Source: Actinomycetota bacterium (GTDB lineage: Bacteria > Actinomycetota > Thermoleophilia > UBA2241). Taken from it: a stretch of 16,894 nucleotides of DNA. The DNA lies in contig PMKX01000089.1 of assembly GCA_003158705.1 (NCBI GenBank), forward strand, positions 7,176 to 24,069, given 5' to 3'. Shown here piece after piece: positions 16,200-16,894 of this stretch (its first letter is position 1; every line of letters begins with the position of its first letter). The notes beneath the pieces are model-generated. The model ran no database searches and was not told the origin of the DNA. It was given only the letters and a program-made list of their open reading frames with translations. Position numbers and translations under genes: made by a program.

Positions 16200-16701
16200 G
16201 CGCCGCTCCTTCGTCGAGGCGAGCCTTCACGTACGGCAGCAGACCGCCGCGCTTGATCAACTCCTCCATGAAGGCCGGCAGAGCAACGGCCTCGTAGGTC
16301 GCGCCCCGGGTGACGTTCTCCACCGTGCCGGCCGTCAGGTCGACCCGCAGCCGGTCGCCCGACTGCGCCTCGCGTGCTGCTTGCGGGCAGACCACGATCG
16401 GCAGTCCGCTGTTGATGGCGTTGCGGTAGAAGATGCGTGCGAACGAGGCGGCCACGACGCAGGCCACGCCGGCCGTCTTGATGGCCAGCGGCGCGTGCTC
16501 GCGTGAGCTGCCGCAGCCGAAGTTCTCGTCGGCGACGATGATGTCGCCGGGCCGCACGCGGCACACGAACTCGGGGTCGATGTCCTCCATGCAGTGACTC
16601 GCGAGCTCCGCCGCGTCGCTCGTGTTGAGGTAGCGCGCCGGGATGATGACGTCGGTGTCCACGTCGCGTCCGTACTTGTGCACCGTGCCCTCGAACTTCA
16701 T
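16192..16701 (-). CDS. leuD: 3-isopropylmalate dehydratase small subunit LeuD
   Basis: LeuD is the swivelling-domain subunit that with LeuC isomerises 2-isopropylmalate to 3-isopropylmalate, and citramalate to 3-methylmalate in the isoleucine route. The 169 residues include [18 protein letters not shown] (10-27), [10 protein letters not shown] (36-45), [17 protein letters not shown] (59-75) and [16 protein letters not shown] (86-101). This is the small archaeal/Thermotoga-like type (160-170 residues), not the 200-residue enterobacterial type. YLNT occupies the loop that affects substrate choice in this family, so relatives include homoaconitase-like subunits, but the neighbours favour leucine/isoleucine synthesis. 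The ATG at 16701 is preferred, with GAGGG upstream; a GTG at 16716 overlapping the leuC stop would add five residues. Confidence 0.95.
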   Translation of the reverse strand: MKFEGTVHKYGRDVDTDVIIPARYLNTSDAAELASHCMEDIDPEFVCRVRPGDIIVADENFGCGSSREHAPLAIKTAGVACVVAASFARIFYRNAINSGLPIVVCPQAAREAQSGDRLRVDLTAGTVENVTRGATYEAVALPAFMEELIKRGGLLPYVKARLDEGAARG

Positions 16702-16712
16702 CTCCACCGCCC

Positions 16713-16894
16713 TCACTCCCCCACGCCGATCATCTCGGGCGTCGCTATGTGGCCGGCGACGGCCGAGGCTGCGGCCACGTACGGGTTGGCCAAATAGACC
16801 TCGCTCTCCACGTGCCCCATGCGACCCACGAAGTTACGGTTGGTCGTGGCCACGGCACGCTCGCCGGCGGCGAGCACACCCATGTGGCCGCCCA
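16713..16894 (-). CDS. leuC: 3-isopropylmalate dehydratase large subunit LeuC, C-terminal end only
   Basis: Only the last 60 residues lie in the window; the start is beyond 16894. They read [19 protein letters not shown], then [20 protein letters not shown], then [17 protein letters not shown] and TGA at 16713. TTNRNFxGRMG is a signature of the aconitase superfamily large subunit near its C-terminus, and NRNF with its Arg is part of the active site. The Fe-S cysteines lie outside the window. It ends 11 bases before leuD, its partner, so the two are probably co-translated. The family (LeuC of the archaeal/Thermotoga type) is supported by the small LeuD. Confidence 0.93.
   Translation of the reverse strand, partial: GGHMGVLAAGERAVATTNRNFVGRMGHVESEVYLANPYVAAASAVAGHIATPEMIGVGE

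Overview
The window is GC-rich bacterial DNA (roughly two thirds G+C or more by eye), read entirely from the minus strand. Seventeen protein-coding genes, two of them cut by the window edges, lie head to tail with almost no spacing. The likely source is a deep-branching, GC-rich lineage, perhaps an actinobacterium of the Thermoleophilia type. This rests on the short-form HisG with a separate HisZ, the small archaeal/Thermotoga-like LeuD, the citramalate synthase, and a DnaE with a complete PHP metal site. It is an inference from gene content and remembered family resemblance, not a tested placement. I see no tRNA, rRNA, CRISPR array, insertion sequence or phage gene.

In transcription order (right to left) the window starts with a branched-chain amino acid block: the end of leuC, then leuD, leuB, a possible 14-codon reading frame, ilvE and cimA. 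CimA makes citramalate from pyruvate and acetyl-CoA. LeuCD and LeuB convert it to 2-oxobutyrate for isoleucine, and the same three proteins also serve leucine synthesis. IlvE does the final transamination. A FAH-family hydrolase/decarboxylase gene overlaps cimA by 4 bases, and an uncharacterised nucleotidyltransferase-fold gene overlaps that by 4 bases.

Next is dnaE, the replicative DNA polymerase III alpha subunit, preceded by a possible promoter very close to its start. After a 94-base spacer comes a compact histidine operon: hisZ, hisG, hisD, hisB, hisH, hisA, hisF. It covers ATP phosphoribosylation, the imidazole glycerol phosphate synthase pair (HisH/HisF), the HisA isomerase, the HisB dehydratase and the HisD final oxidation. 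hisI, hisE, hisC and the histidinol phosphatase are not in the window. Where hisI would often follow hisF there is instead a Sua5/YrdC-type threonylcarbamoyl-AMP synthase (tRNA t6A modification), followed by a PhzF-family isomerase/epimerase gene cut by the left edge.

Most neighbouring genes share ATGA, GTGA or TAGTG stop/start overlaps, so translational coupling is probably the main organising feature. No spacer exceeds 100 bases. The region is mostly housekeeping. The points most worth a second look are the diverged active-site motifs of HisG, the orphan nucleotidyltransferase and FAH genes coupled to cimA, the small reading frame between leuB and ilvE, and the intact proofreading-type PHP site of DnaE.
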